DNA of 64,000 nucleotides, from NCBI GenBank assembly GCA_045837725.1, contig JBEWZL010000209.1, positions 372,001 through 436,000 of the forward strand, written 5' to 3'. The first letter of the stretch is position 1. Every line of letters begins with the position of its first letter. A model generated the notes under the pieces. It saw only the letters and a program-made list of their open reading frames with translations, was not told where the DNA came from and ran no database searches. The position numbers and the translations under genes were made by a program. Below are positions 11,070 to 23,651 of this stretch, one piece after another. Source of the stretch: Vermamoeba vermiformis (Eukaryota; Tubulinea; Echinamoebida).

Positions 11070-11975
11070 TTAAGAAAGCTCGACTTCATTCTTAGTAGGT
11101 GGCGTGTAGCTCTTATAATTGCTGCTGTGTTTGTGGCTAAAGGGGTTTAGACGAGCTTGCGGATGGCGCTTCCTCATTCCTTTCACAAATATCACCATGC
11201 CTGCTATAAATACAGCTGTAGACGCCGCCATTAAGATGCTGCCAATAATGATTAGAGCTAACGCCCCGCTACGGTTAAGTGATCCCGGGCTGGATCTCTG
11301 AGCCTGGGGATTTTCTGCCCAAATAGGATTTGTATTCCTTTCGAAATCGAGTTGTTTAGGGTCATAATAGCACGTGAATGGCAGCAGAGTTGGTCTGGAT
11401 GCCAAAACTGCGCTCGCTGCACTTTGGGTCTGAAATTGCTCTGTCGTTGGATGTATCGTTAGTTTAGTTGCCAAATAATAATATTCATTACCAGTATCAT
11501 TGCTCAACCATCCCCAAACGGTAGTTTCGCTGTCATACGGAAACGAGGCCTTTCGAAAAATAAGTAATTTTCAAAAATGAATCAAAAATAACCAATCTTA
11601 CATTATATATAACTGCGTACCATGAAGAATCGCCATCCGATACTTCTGCTACCCATCCAGAATAAACGGTGCAAGTTACAGCTGTAAAGTGTTAGATCAG
11701 ATCGTAATAACTCACTACTACTTACCGATAAAAACTTGCGAGGACGAAGATGGTGAAGTAGAGGGCTCAGCCATTGTGCCAAATACAAGCATAATAATGC
11801 CGCCAGTAAGACCACAGATGAAGACCAGAAGAGCTACGACAAAGCTTACTATTGGATTGATTTTCATATCTCGAAGGGTTAATTTAACTTGAATTTGGGT
11901 AATTGTTGATTGCTTGTGCTTCGCATTATCAATACAAATGAAAATAAAGACAAACGACGATTTAAGTTTTGACAT
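11070..11975 (-). CDS. Two-TM membrane protein with extracellular loop, unknown family
   Basis: Three exons: 11726-11867 or -11975, 11602-11681 and 11070-11550. The N-terminal TM (PIVSFVVALLVFICGLTGG) is followed by a Ser/Pro stretch and a roughly 160-residue loop with CTVYSGW and LLPFTCYYDPKQ. A second TM (ALALIIIGSILMAAS) and a basic cytoplasmic tail come last. The two-TM/loop layout with a CYYDP motif recalls BK-channel beta subunits and related protist proteins, but that is only topological inference. Two in-frame starts exist; I prefer MKINPIV at 11867 because the upstream segment is low-quality and not needed for the TM. Confidence 0.7.
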
Positions 11976-12098
11976 TTTTCATATGACATTTTGAAATGAC
12001 AGACCTGTCATTGTGACCTGCAGATTGACACCAGATAGGTCGCTATTCGGTGTGGTTTTTGATTAAGGCCAGATAAAAAAGAGATTTAATTTAAACCT

Positions 12099-15000
12099 TT
12101 ATACAACCCAGTCGATCGATTGACATCGCAACAATCCTGCTTTGCCAGCGTAAGCTATCCACATGCACGCTGAAAAATTAGGATTCCATTTCACGCGATG
12201 AAAAGCGCGCATCGGATCCAGCAATTGTTTTTTGGGTTTCTTACTGGCATCTTCATTAGTATTATTGTTATTCTCTTCTTTTTCTTCTTCGTCGTTATCA
12301 TCAGCATCTTTTTTCTTCTTGGTTTTAGCCTTTGATTTCTTCTTCGGTTTCTCTTCCTCTTCGCTTTCGTCATCGTTGCCGGTCAACTCATTCAACGGAT
12401 CGTATTCATTCTTGGCCATTTTTTGACTGTCCGCGAACCTCAAAATAGACTCTTCATACAACATTCGTTCAATAGTCGTTGGTTTAGGGAACGTAAGCTG
12501 CAAAAAGAATCTTAGATCAGATCTGAATCCGGCAAAGAAATTCGAATATAGGTTAATATACTTACTGCGGCCAATCTAGAGTTCTTAATGCTGTCATTTG
12601 TCGGCATTGTTTTAACGACGCCATTAGCGTCACAAGTGGCAAAGTGTTCGATGAGCGGTGAGTTGGATCCATTCTGCAAATAATGTACCTCGTTATTAAC
12701 GCATCACGTGCATATAAATTTCATAATTATCTTACCCAGATGCTGGCTGCATGATAAATGAACTGTCTATTCATGCCACTAGCATCGAGATACCGAACAG
12801 ATCCGTCGTCAAAAGCACACGTGACCGTGCTTAGTTGCGACCCAAACGCAATGGAATTTGCAATTTCTAATGTATCGTATTAATATAACTATAATACTAG
12901 GGACTGTGTACGTACTGGTACCAAAAGTTTGTTGTTGCAAGGGGCAGCTCGTGTTGCGCAAGTCCCAAAACTTGATCGAGTCGCCCATGGACACTAACAA
13001 ATCTCTCGGCGCACCTTCGGAGGACCATTGAACTAGCGCACACGTCTAACGATAGGTTAATATATATAACAACAATAGTGATGGTATTGCACATACTCGG
13101 TGAGCTGTGAAGTATGCAATGGGAATCTTGTGAAGTTGAGTTTTCTAAATAAGGAAATTGTTAGCCAAAAGTCTTAGGGTCCGATCGAACTTTACCCTTG
13201 AATTCAAGAAACTAACGGTATTCATGTTTGAAAGTGTCACTTCGTCTGGCTCATCTTTGACATCTTTCGTGCCAAGACACGTTTCAAAACTGAAGAAATA
13301 TTCCAAATTAGGAAACTTTGTCCGTGCATTTGTTTGGTTTACGTACTTGACCGTTGGAGGCTTCAATGGTGGTGGAATAGTGTTCGTTACAACTTTTGAT
13401 TCTTTGTCGTTTGGCTTGAACACGGCAACAGTACCTGAATTAAATGTCAAAATCGGGCGTGACACGTGTCAGTCAGTGATCTCTGCGTACCATCCGTGCA
13501 GCCAGTAGCAATCATGTCACAACTGGTGTTCCACGAGCACCGCCAAATGAGACTAGGGAACGGCAAGCTCACTTCATACACGGGTTTCAACTTCAAAATC
13601 AACGACGTGCCGGGTTTTACTAAAAAAGGAAATTTAAATTCCAATCGAACTAATTGTATCTTTGAAAATTCGCGACGAACCTAATTCTTTTGGCAAATGT
13701 TCGGGGTCTGGCACGGAATAAACTCTTAAAATTCCGTCACCACAAGCTGCTGCTAATAATCCCAGTCTAGGTACAGCTATAAAAATAATCAGTAAATAAT
13801 TGCAAAGGTAAAGCTTTGCACTCGTTTTTTTTTGCGTACTTTTACCGTTGACTTTCTGTTTCAAAGGTGAACCCTTAGGACACCACTGCAAGTCCCACAC
13901 AAATCCACCTTCATGTGCGATGCCTAATGCGAGGTAAGGCTTGCTCGGTGCGCCAGATTTGGCTAATTTGCTGAGTGACCATATTTGAATGATGTGCTTG
14001 CCCGAGTATGGCTTGCTGAACACGTGATATTCGTCTGAATTGTAGGCACCGACGGCTATATATTGTTCTGCTATAATAGGGTTCAAAATAAAAATTAGTA
14101 ACTCTAGTTTAAACCGCAAAGTGCAACGCTCGAAAAATACATAAAAAAATAATTAATTATTTGAAACCGAATAAATTATTAATAAAAATACTGGCGCAAA
14201 TTAGTTAGGTGATGGTTAAATATGAATTAATTGAGGTACCTTCGTCACCAGTGGATCTGGGACACCAATCCATCGCCCAAACAGGACCACCAACATTAAT
14301 CAGGAGATCTTTATGCTTGCCATCGTGCTTCACTCGTTCAATCACTTCAAATAGCTCTAATGTGCGCGGATCTGACTCCGATTTTTCAGTGCGGAAACAA
14401 AATTGTGGCGATTTTTTCGTCTCAGGGAAATACTCCTTGGCGTCACTACAATAAAGGAATTAATATCATAATTATTATTATTAAGTTCTTGGTATTAATT
14501 TTTACCTGATAACAGCTGCTTTAATATCGTCAATGTTCGGCATCCAGTTCTCGAACAAAAATTTGAGAGAGTCCAACGATTTTTTCATTTCTTCACGGAT
14601 TTTAGTCCTATTTACATATTAAATCGTTAGTATTGCCGTATAATTCCCTAATTATATTTCAATATAAAGAAGTTAAAGTTGGATCAGGCAGATCTAACGC
14701 CGTTGTGCGAGCCAAGTTTAAATATAGCGCTATAATAATACTTACATCTCCTTCGAGTGGTTATCAGGCGTCCATACTTTAGGAGGTCTCGGCTGTCGTC
14801 CCTTTTTGACGTATTTTTTGGGAGTTCTCACTTCACCTTTCTTCGGTCGTCCGCGTGTCTCTTTTTTCTTCGGAGTATCTTCCGACACGACAAAATCTTC
14901 TTCATTGACCTTATCGCCGTCATTTTTATCTGTTTCATCGGTCGTTTTGGCTTCTTTTCTGGTTTTTGTTTTTGGTTCTTCGACCGGTTCTAACTGTTCT

Positions 15001-15988
15001 TGCTCCTCTTCTGCGCTTTCAATTTCTTCGTCTGACTCTTCTTTGTCTATAATACGAGGAATATATAAGCATTGGTGTCATTGATCAAGATAAACATAAA
15101 AATCAGATCCAACAATTGTTAAATTGTCAATTACAGCCGATAGTTAATAAATAATATTTCGGCATTTTTTCGAAGAAAAATATTAATTAATTAACTACGG
15201 TTGCTACGCAAGCATTGGTTCAAGTATTAAAGGACGTACCTAATTGAAAATCATTATCTTCAATACTGTCGTCCGCTTCGCTCATGTTAATATCCTCTTC
15301 TTTATCATTTTTATCTTCAGTGTCCATAGCATCATCGTCTTTTTTCTTTTTAGGACTCTTCCGCTTTGAAAAATTGAGTTTTGTTTGCTTTAATTTTCCA
15401 TCGTCTTCTTGACCTTTCTTTGCACCTTTTTGAGCTTTGCCTCCCTTAGGAGTCTTTTTAGGAGTCTTTTCTTCTTCGCTCGCAGCTTTTTTCGTGGTTT
15501 TGGACTTTTTCGCTGGCGTTGTTTTTTCTGCTTCGGGATCTGCTTCAGCTTTACGCTTTCTGCCTCGCGTTTCCACCTTCTATTAACGAAAATAGTAAAT
15601 AGACTGCATTATTGAACGGTGAAATGTGAATGTAGCGCCGAAGCAAAGATCGCTTGCCGATCTCGAAAAAAATTTTGTTGGCGACCAACACAAAAGTCAC
15701 CCAATCACATAAAATTTAATTTATATTTTTTGGGAATTTTTCTTTGCTTTCAATTGGTTATTTTACCTTGGCGGGCTTTTCGGTATTTTTGTCATCTGCC
15801 GCTTCTTTGTTTGTAGTAGCATTATTGTTGTCCTGCTCCGATTTTTGGGCTTGGGTATTGCCTTTATTAGCTTCTTTGTCGTCACCCGCAGCGGATTTAG
15901 CGGCTGCATCTGATTTTTTTGCAGATGCCCTCCTGAATGAAGGCATGCTGCCCAGTGACTTCTTATTCAACTCCTTATCAGAACTCAT
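12099..15988 (-). CDS. GTF3C2: TFIIIC WD40 subunit (GTF3C2/Sfc6-like)
   Basis: A subunit of the RNA polymerase III factor TFIIIC, which binds A/B boxes of tRNA genes. About 14 exons. The N-terminus (15988 to about 14755) is long, disordered and highly charged, with two AT-hook-like motifs (ETRGRKRK, ETRGRPKKG) and KKGRQPRPPKVWTP. The WD40 propeller follows with the family hallmarks GGPVWAMDWCP (about 14240-14290) and AHEGGFVWDLQWCPKG (about 13885-13925). Later blades read LLAAACGDGILRVYSV, DMIATGCTDG and LVSMGDSIKFWDLR. An acidic/Lys-rich insert (about 12240-12430) precedes the last blade, which ends DWVV. A PIP-like QTKLNFSK lies in the disordered part near 15375. Its nuclear role is inferred from the family. 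Confidence 0.85.
13460..13471. promoter_or_regulatory. TGACACGTGTCA palindrome in a TFIIIC intron
   Basis: An exact 12-base palindrome inside a short intron of the GTF3C2-like gene, with tgtcaaaat 10 bases to its left. The same 12-mer is found at 37570 and 45133, also in introns. Confidence 0.5.
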
Positions 15989-17110
15989 ATTAGGAAATAT
16001 TATTAATTAATATGAGGCGTGCCGGAGTTGTGTGAACGAGTTGAATAAAATAACCTGGATAATAAAATTAGTATTGTTCATAAACAAATCAAGTAGATGG
16101 CCAAAACTGATGTTAAAAATAGCGAACATTCATAGGAGGGTAAGTTCATTAAATTTAGACCGGCAAATGAGCCCGATCTGACGTTGTTAATGAAGTTGTC
16201 AGATCTCCGTTTATTTTATCTTCCCCGTCAGAAGCTTGAGGACGGAGTTTCGACCGGAGTTATAATTTCAATCAAAATTAATTATATTGGGGGTTTAAAC
16301 TTTCACAAGGTGACTATATCGTTATAGTACCCTATTTGTACTACTTTCTTTATTAATTTTCGTCAGATTCAACCTTCTAATTCAACAAACGCGGATCTGG
16401 TCGTTTTTTTTAGGGAGGCAAAATTTGCCGCCATTTAAGTAAGACCTCTGTTACAAAGCAAGTAATCGGGCGGTTGGCATATATATATTAATAGTTATTT
16501 AAATATCTATATTTTGAACCGAAAGGTCCTACTTTTTTTCGATCCGGTAAAAGTTAAACTCAAAATTAGCGGATCTGACCCAAAAAAGAGGGTCAAAAAA
16601 ATGTGATTTTGCTTATATGAAAAAAAAAAGGGTATGTTTTCGGTTCAGATTGTACATATATGATATTATATCGTAGTTCTTGGTTTTAATTTCCCAATAA
16701 TCATTGCTGTAATGAGGACACTCGTTCGGAAGCAACGATATTTTGTGCCCTCAATTTTGCGACTATAATTAGAATGCAACCACTTGAGTACCAGTTGCAT
16801 TCCGCTAAAATAATACGAACCATTATCTCCATCATTAAAATATAATTGCTAATAAAATTGGTGCTTAAATTGCCCTCTTAATAAAATTTAATAAGAAATT
16901 TAACTCCGGTCGAAACTCCGTCCTCAAGCTTCTGACGGGGAAGTTATTATCTTTCTAATATTTTATTTTTATCAGTGCTGGTATGCCTCAATAAGGTACT
17001 TGTCAAACACGACTGTACCAACGAGTGAAAGAATTTTTAAAAATGTTTGCAAGTCACGCCATTATTGCTCCAAACCAGATGGCGCAATTTTTAACGCGTA
17101 CAGGCTAAAT
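15989..17110. other. Intergenic region carrying a MITE
   Basis: The divergent space between the TFIIIC gene and the Dicer gene. The central 16220-16943 is a MITE. Flanks of about 230 and 170 bp must hold both promoters; no further feature is visible. Confidence 0.5.
16220..16943. mobile_element. MITE, 724 bp, 43-bp perfect TIRs, TSD TTAT
   Basis: The left end starts CTTCCCCGTCAGAAGCTTGA and continues to 16262. The right end (16901-16943) is its exact reverse complement over 43 bp, then similar for a few more bases after a one-base gap. TTAT occurs immediately outside both ends (16216-16219 and 16944-16947). The interior is AT-rich with no ORF. Perfect TIRs and an intact duplication suggest a recent insertion by an unseen transposase. 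The superfamily is not assigned. Confidence 0.9.
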
Positions 17111-20100
17111 ATGCATCCTACTAGCGTAGCAGTAAGTACAACATAAATAGTGTTAGTAGTTTAAGCGTAGTGCTGAACGATTTTATGGAGATCTTACAAG
17201 ATCTGAGATTAAACGGTATTAATTGACTATTTTAGGCGAAAAATGTATTAAATAACCAACCATATCAAAAACTGGCCTTAATTTCAAAGAAGCCTATCGA
17301 AAGCAGCCTTATCAACGCAACGGATCCACAACAAAAATCCGATCCCCGATCTGCCTGCTCTACCAAGCTGACATACCACAATACTAATATGGAAGTCGTA
17401 TTAATCGACATGGATTTCCTAGAAAAGATTCATGTCTCAAAAGCATGCCTAGAGTCCATTCAAAAGTTCAACACGTTATTTTTTTTGCACATGCTCAGAA
17501 TCGACGCGGATCTACCAGCAAATCTGTTCATTATACCAATCCACGCCATAGTATACCGCGACAATAAGTATCAAGTGGATAAAGAGAAGATAGACGCATT
17601 ATTTAAGACTGAAAATGCCTTGGAAATAATGAAAAACGTCTTAGCGAAAATTAACGGCGAAAAAGCAGATTTAAATTCGAAGAAATTGACCGCAGAAGAT
17701 GTAGCAAAGATAGACGATATTAATTACTATAATTCAAATGATATGGTCACATTCGAAGGACTCAAAAGAGTAGAACAACTCAATATTTTCGAATCAATGC
17801 AAAATAACGAAGGAATATTCAGAAAACCAACCGCAGAGCAAGTTTCCCGCGCAAAAATTGCTGCAAAGGAACCGGATACCAAAAAAAGAAATGTTGTCAC
17901 TGTCGCATCCTCAAAGAAAAATTGGAGATCTACTTATGATACCGCTAGTTACCCACCCCAGCCTGAACAACCAATAGGCGTCGAGCTAGGCAAAGAATTG
18001 CAAGACAAAATCAGTCCTGCGTACAGATCTAAAGCTGAAAAAGCAATGGAAGAAATTCGCGGCGAATTGATTGGTCGTGTCGCCTTCGCACCGTATAATG
18101 AACGCCATTATACTCTTAGGTACACACAACTTATATCTTTTGTTACATGTACGCTTTAGCCAATCCATATTGAAATGTCTCCTCAGATCGGATCCGCACT
18201 TTGCAATTATCTCTTTCGTGATATCGATCTATATACTCAAGATTTATACCGATCCAATGCTAATATACTTTTCTTATAGAGATGTTGAATTTTTGCGAGT
18301 CCCCACATCCAGTTTTTTGGTACGCGGAAAGCATCCGATGTAAGAACTACAAAATTGCATTATAAGTTACTCTTTATTAATACCAAATACTTAATATAGA
18401 GTATATGAGACGTTCCATCGCCATTATATGTTCCGTTGCGAGCAACAAAAGATCGAGTCACAAGTACGACAATTTGACCAGCCATTATTGCTGCCATTAG
18501 AAGACGTTAGAAGTAACTTGCCAGTGCTGTTTTATAAATTCTTGCAATCCTATCAGCCCATGTTGTTGAGCAAAGCAGAATTGAGCAAAGTCTTGCAATA
18601 CACTTTTTCATCCCCGGAGTAAGTCAGATGCGACATCGATCTAAAATCCTAATTATTATTCAATTTATTTGTATTAATCATATTTATAATGTAGATCATA
18701 TTCGTTGTATCAAAATCGAGGCATGGCAATCCACGACTCGGGAGATCCAAAGCGAGCTCATGCGATTTTTCCTGAGCTGACCGAAATATTCCCAAAGGTA
18801 CTATTAACCATAATATGCAAACGTATATATACTAATATGCTATATAGAGCATTGATCCAGGAATGCTGTACTTTGGCGAGTTCTGTAAGGATCTGCTACG
18901 CAGTATTTGGTTCTGGACCCAAGTCCCGAAGATTGAGTCTATATTCAACATCAACTATAAGGACAGAATATTATTGAAACAAGTAAGATCATATTATTAA
19001 GGTAATTACCCGAATCAGTTCTAATTGTCGCATTTCAGATCTTCTATCACCACTCGTTCCTGAATGGATTTGAGACTGGCAATAAGTTAGCGCAGCTCGG
19101 TGACCTGTTTTCATACTTGGTTACCGTACAGCTTACTTTTTGCAAGTCATTCACGGATAAGTCTACGATCAAGCATTTTGTCGCTTACAGGTACTTCCTT
19201 TGAACGCTAAAATTATGAAATCGATAATATCAGCGTCTATAACTAAATAGCTGTATAATTACGAGTCAAATTACCTACGCGATGGACTTCGAATATGGAG
19301 CAATTTTGTTCGCGTTGAAAAAGTTTGACCAAAATTCTTTTATTAGGGACCGATTAATTACAAGACGAAAGCTTTGGGATATCGCAGACTCTTTAAATTT
19401 GGTTCAATACGCTTTTATTGGATCGAAAGTGTTCAATGCTGATGCCACTCAGATCCAACAGATCAACGTTGAATTTTTATGCCGAATCTTGGGTACGTGA
19501 GAAATCAAATACAATTATTAGTAGCTCATATATTGTAGGCTCTATTCTCATCGAACAAGGCGTTGATACGGGCATCAAAACGGTCTTAAAGTTCTTCCAA
19601 CATGAAATTCCTTATTTGAAAGAATACAGCCTGGATTCGACTCTTCAAATCCCTTCTGCGGGTAATTATGTCGCATTAGCTATCGTATCAAAGCGCATTC
19701 TAATTTTCTGAAAGAATCGCCGGATCTGCTTGAGAAACTCGAAAACGCAGAAAAGCAGCTCAATTACAGCTTCCCTGGACAAACCAAGGGAAAAATCATT
19801 TATGTACGTCCATACGTTATCATAATAGATTTATTTTAACGAAAACTAACGAGTAATAGGTCCTAGACAACCAACAAAAATATGAGTCTCAAATTTTAGA
19901 ATGGCTCGGCGATGCTGTACTAAGAGTAAGAGTCATAAACAAGTATAATTATACATATTAATAATTTTATTATTTAGATCGCTAACAGCATGTACCACAT
20001 TAACACGATCCACAACCAAAATTTAGCCGCAATTCTTGATATCGGTAACTCGAACAGCTTCTTGGCTAGAGTACGTACCATGATTCATATTGTATGTAAT

Positions 20101-20477
20101 ATTGATATTTTTTCCTAATTAGGTAATGCAAGAATTATTCAATTACAAAGTAACATCGTTAAAATCGTTGAAAACTTCCGCGGATGCGTTCGAAATGGTC
20201 GTCGGTACGTCTCGCGATTGCATCATAGATTTATAAGTACTTATATTTCTATACAGCCGTTTTATATTTGGAAGCGGGCTATTCAGAGGTTGAAAAATTC
20301 GTGCATAAAATTATGGTATTATATGAGCCTAAAGTCGAAGAATGGAGCCAACAATTGGTGAAGACAGCAAGCACTAACACGAATAAGTTCACTTTCTTAG
20401 CCCCTCCTGAAGACAAATCATCACTTTCAACCACTTCTAAGAAAACTACTCGGATCGTACATTCAAAATCGAGATAA
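17111..20477 (+). CDS. Dicer-like ribonuclease without helicase (platform-PAZ-RNase IIIa-RNase IIIb)
   Basis: Processes double-stranded RNA into small RNAs. The start is the ATG at 17111 (exon 1 17111-17131), spliced in phase to 17236; no helicase-coding exon lies upstream. Order: Dicer platform (IQKFNTLFFLHML...LFIIPIHAIVY, about 17450-17570), a charged linker, then PAZ (GRVAFAPYNERHYTLRDVEF, FHRHYMFRCEQQ, FDQPLLLPL; 18075-18510). RNase IIIa (about 19040-19700) reads GNKLAQLGDLF where YERLEFLGD is expected, and INVEFLCRILG where D..E is expected. RNase IIIb (about 19745-20330) has ILEWLGDAVL and ADAFEMVVAVLYLEAG, so its four acidic positions are present (Gln occupies the variable first site, as in many Dicers). 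A Ser/Lys tail ends the protein and no dsRBD is seen. Dictyostelid Dicers also lack the helicase. Confidence 0.88.
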
Positions 20478-20658
20478 AAACCAGTATTCAACTTTAACTA
20501 ACATATCTTGAGTTGCTCGTGGATATAGCAAGTAGAATCGTATTAATTTTGACATTTCAATTTTGTAGCAGTAATTCACCGATAATTCGAAAACACAAAT
20601 CAATTTCGAGAATAACTCAAAAACCTTCATTTCATCCTTTAAAGATCAGCGATGCAAC

Positions 20659-22428
20659 ATGGATAAGATATTAAAGGTAAAGTGGCATATCAATACTAAA
20701 CTTGCTAATCTATTACTCGAGGTTTGTCTCTTGGGTAGATGCGGTGTTGGCAAATCCAGCTTTTTACGCCGACTCACGAAAGGATCTTACAGCCAATTGG
20801 AGCAACCAACTGTCGGAGTAGACGTGAGTACTATATTTCTAGTATAGCAAAATAATCCTGCTTTAGTTTAAGGCTGTAAATACTCATTACGAGGGAAATG
20901 AAATTAAAGTTCATTTATGGGACACTACGGGCAATTGGAGGTAAATAACATGTAAAAGCAAATCACGATTATAACAATGATTTTTCCGTAGATTTACCGA
21001 AATTGTCGAATTGCATGTAAGCGGCGCAGATGGAATTCTATTCTTTGTCGATGTAACGGATCCGTCTTCGTTGCATGATCTTCAAGCTAGATGGGTGCCT
21101 ATGGTACAAAAGATGGCACCTGATATGCCGAGACATCGACAAGTCATAATTGGTCTGCGAACTGACTTGAAAAAACAAGTTAACGAAATTTCATGTCGCG
21201 CAGCAGAAAAATTCGCGGCGAACTTAGGAATGCCTTACATTGAAGCTAGTGCCTTAAAAAACATTAACATAAAGGATTCCTTCGCGCTCTTGGTCGCGAA
21301 TATGTATGAATACTCACCGTATGTCACAAACCGAATCTGATCCTTTTTTTCGATAGGAACTCAAAAACGCCAATCTATCACCTGGCGCCAAGTATTACTA
21401 ACAATAAGAATACTTGCATAGGTACGACGACGTATTACCATTTCTATCGAACTAACGTCTCATAGAAATTCCGATGGATGAAATCTCTATTATTTCAAAA
21501 CTTGGCGATGGAAATTACGGCGAAGTTTTTCGCGCTGAGTGGTGTGGCCTTGAAATCGTACTTAAAAAATTCACAGTGGACACCGATATGGAAGAAGTTA
21601 ATAAGTCAACGTAAGATCCAAAACTCTTACCGAACCAATTCTTACTTGTATTTATAGACTGTTGTTACACAACCATATTGTACGAGCAATGGGCATAGCA
21701 CGAGACGCCAAGACGAATGAAATCATGCTGATCATGGAATTCATGCAGCACGGCTCACTCGAAGACTTGCTCTATCCGAAACATCCAACATGTCAAAAAG
21801 TGATACTCGAGTGCCAAGACGTCATTCAGATAGCTTTGGATATCGCGACAGGATTGAAATATCTTCACTCGCAAAGCCCGAAAATAATCCATCGAGGCTT
21901 AAGTAGCGCAACTATTCTGGTAAGTCACCTACTGTGCTGTCAGATATAACGCACTAACGCTTTGTAGCTCGATAAACACAGACGAGCTAAAATTGCCAAC
22001 TTTGGAAGTATGAAAGTTCACAGCGCGAACTCTGCTGCCACAGCTGTGACCGATGAACCAGGATCTATTGCGCCTGAAGTACGAGCTGAAGAAGAATTCA
22101 ACGAGAAAGCGGATATCTATTCGTAAGTCATTATGATGAAGTATATTACCTATTCTTATTATTGTATTTTAGCTTGGGAGCGCTGTTGTTTGAAATGTTG
22201 ACCAGCAGCAGATTGCCGGCACTGGATGCAAAAAGCAGATCCAGAAGGATTAAGCAAAACATCACCGACAAAGATTTTCAGCGCTTGATACTGAACTGCT
22301 GCAAGAAAGATTCGACGCGCAGACCGAGCATTGAACGCTGCATTGACGCTTTGCACAAAATGCAAAGAAAAAATACCACTATTGCTCTCAGCAATAACGA
22401 GGAAGAACCACCGTTGATTGAACACTAG
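20659..22428 (+). CDS. Small GTPase fused to a TKL-type pseudokinase
   Basis: The N-terminal Ras-superfamily domain has a P-loop GRCGVGKSS (about 20735-20760), switch-I Thr in QPTVGVD, WDTTGNW in place of WDTAGQ, a divergent GLRTDL for NKxD, and EASA. A short Pro/Asn linker (21357-21420) leads to a protein-kinase fold. This has a glycine loop GDGNYGEVFRAEW and Lys in IVLKKF, but HRGLSS for the catalytic HRD and ANFGS for DFG. It also reads SIAPEV and ADIYSLGALLFEML. Loss of the HRD Asp and DFG Asp predicts an inactive kinase. The fusion rests on two introns (21319-21356, 21422-about 21466) that keep one frame from GTPase to kinase. The first is short (38 nt), and if it is not spliced the GTPase ends at 21340. 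Catalysis, if any, would be by the GTPase; the switch Gln is replaced by Asn. Confidence 0.75.
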
Positions 22429-22482
22429 TACTTTTGTTATTAGTAAAGTTTTTTTTATTTACATGCGCATATTGATACATCT

Positions 22483-23427
22483 TTAGCAAGTACAATTGCC
22501 TTTGTCCACAGTAGAATCGGGCTTTCGAAGCTTGTCCAGATCTATTTTATCCAAGTCATTGACTCGATAAATGCCGTCGTCTCGTGCTTCTAGTGCGATT
22601 TCAGCAGCCTTGTTAAACGTTTGTTCGACATTCATAAACTCTTTTGCACTGTTTTTAAAACCCGGTCAAATCTATGCTTCTCTACTCCAATATGAATGTT
22701 AAATTACGTACCTTGTCTCGATATATACTGCATGCTTCTTGTCTTGACACCACCTAAGTGCTCGTGCTTGAGGAACCTAAAAATTGAATTAGGAACTGTT
22801 ACTCGATGTGCTCAAAGTCATCACTTACAACGCGCTCATGTTCGAGATCTGTCTTGTTTCCAATTAAAATTACAGGGCAATCTTCAGGAACACCAGGCTA
22901 AACATCATAATTAACGGATGGATCGAATAAAGGATAGAATTGAAATACTTACCGTGGCTATGAATTCATCATACCACTTCTGTACATTATCAAACGTCTT
23001 TTGTCGAGTAACGTCGAATACGATAGCGCATACTTCGGTGCCTCTATAAAATGCACTGCCGAGGGTACTATTTAAATAAAATTTAATAAATGTTGGAAAT
23101 TTCTTTCAGCATCAGTAACTTCTGGTGCTTAGGGCTAATAATATCGCTATAATTAATACCTGAATCGATCTTGACCTGCAGTGTCCCAACATTGAATAAC
23201 AACAAGTTGATCCTTGACCATCACTTCTTTGGTAAGGAAATCCGTTCCGATGGTCGCTCTGTAATTGCCAGAGAACTTTCTATTGATAAATTGTTCCAAA
23301 AGGCTTGTCTTGCCGACAAAAGAGTCGCCTGATTTAAGAAGAACGCGCTTAGAATTGAGATCCATCCGCGTAACAATATTGAATTGGACTTACCGATGAC
23401 GACACACTTAGTAGTTGTCTTACGCAT
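22483..23427 (-). CDS. RAB7: Rab7-like small GTPase
   Basis: Rab7 drives late-endosome/lysosome traffic. About six exons on the minus strand. Seen are GDSFVGKTS (P-loop, Phe where Rab7 has Gly), [12 protein letters not shown] (switch I, strongly Rab7), [36 protein letters not shown] and [12 protein letters not shown]. The C-terminus GNCTC is a double-cysteine CxC prenylation site followed directly by the stop at 22483-22485. It is convergent with the GTPase-pseudokinase gene, with only about 55 bp between the stops. Confidence 0.92.
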
Positions 23428-23651
23428 GTTGTTAGATGTTCGTTAGATATTATTTTAGGTTGAACAAACCAATTTGTAGTTTTTCTTGGTCGGCTTCTGT
23501 TGTTGAAGCAGTGCACTTCTGGATGTCGAAATTCAGAGAATAAGAAAATTTCCAACGAAATGGCAGGGCTAAACCCTTGCGAAATTGAAAATTGATATCA
23601 CGAACCGTCTGTAAAGAATCAAGGAACACAAAAGTAGATTCGACTTACATT

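Noticed and set aside
12232-12426. Plus-strand ORF rich in Ser/Phe
   Set aside because: Antisense shadow of the acidic/Lys-rich insert in the TFIIIC gene; similar shadows at 14757-15084 and 15409-15615.
20659-21340. GTPase and pseudokinase as two separate genes
   Set aside because: The linker between them keeps one open frame through two consensus introns and no ATG or promoter-sized spacer lies between them; the short 38-nt intron leaves some doubt.
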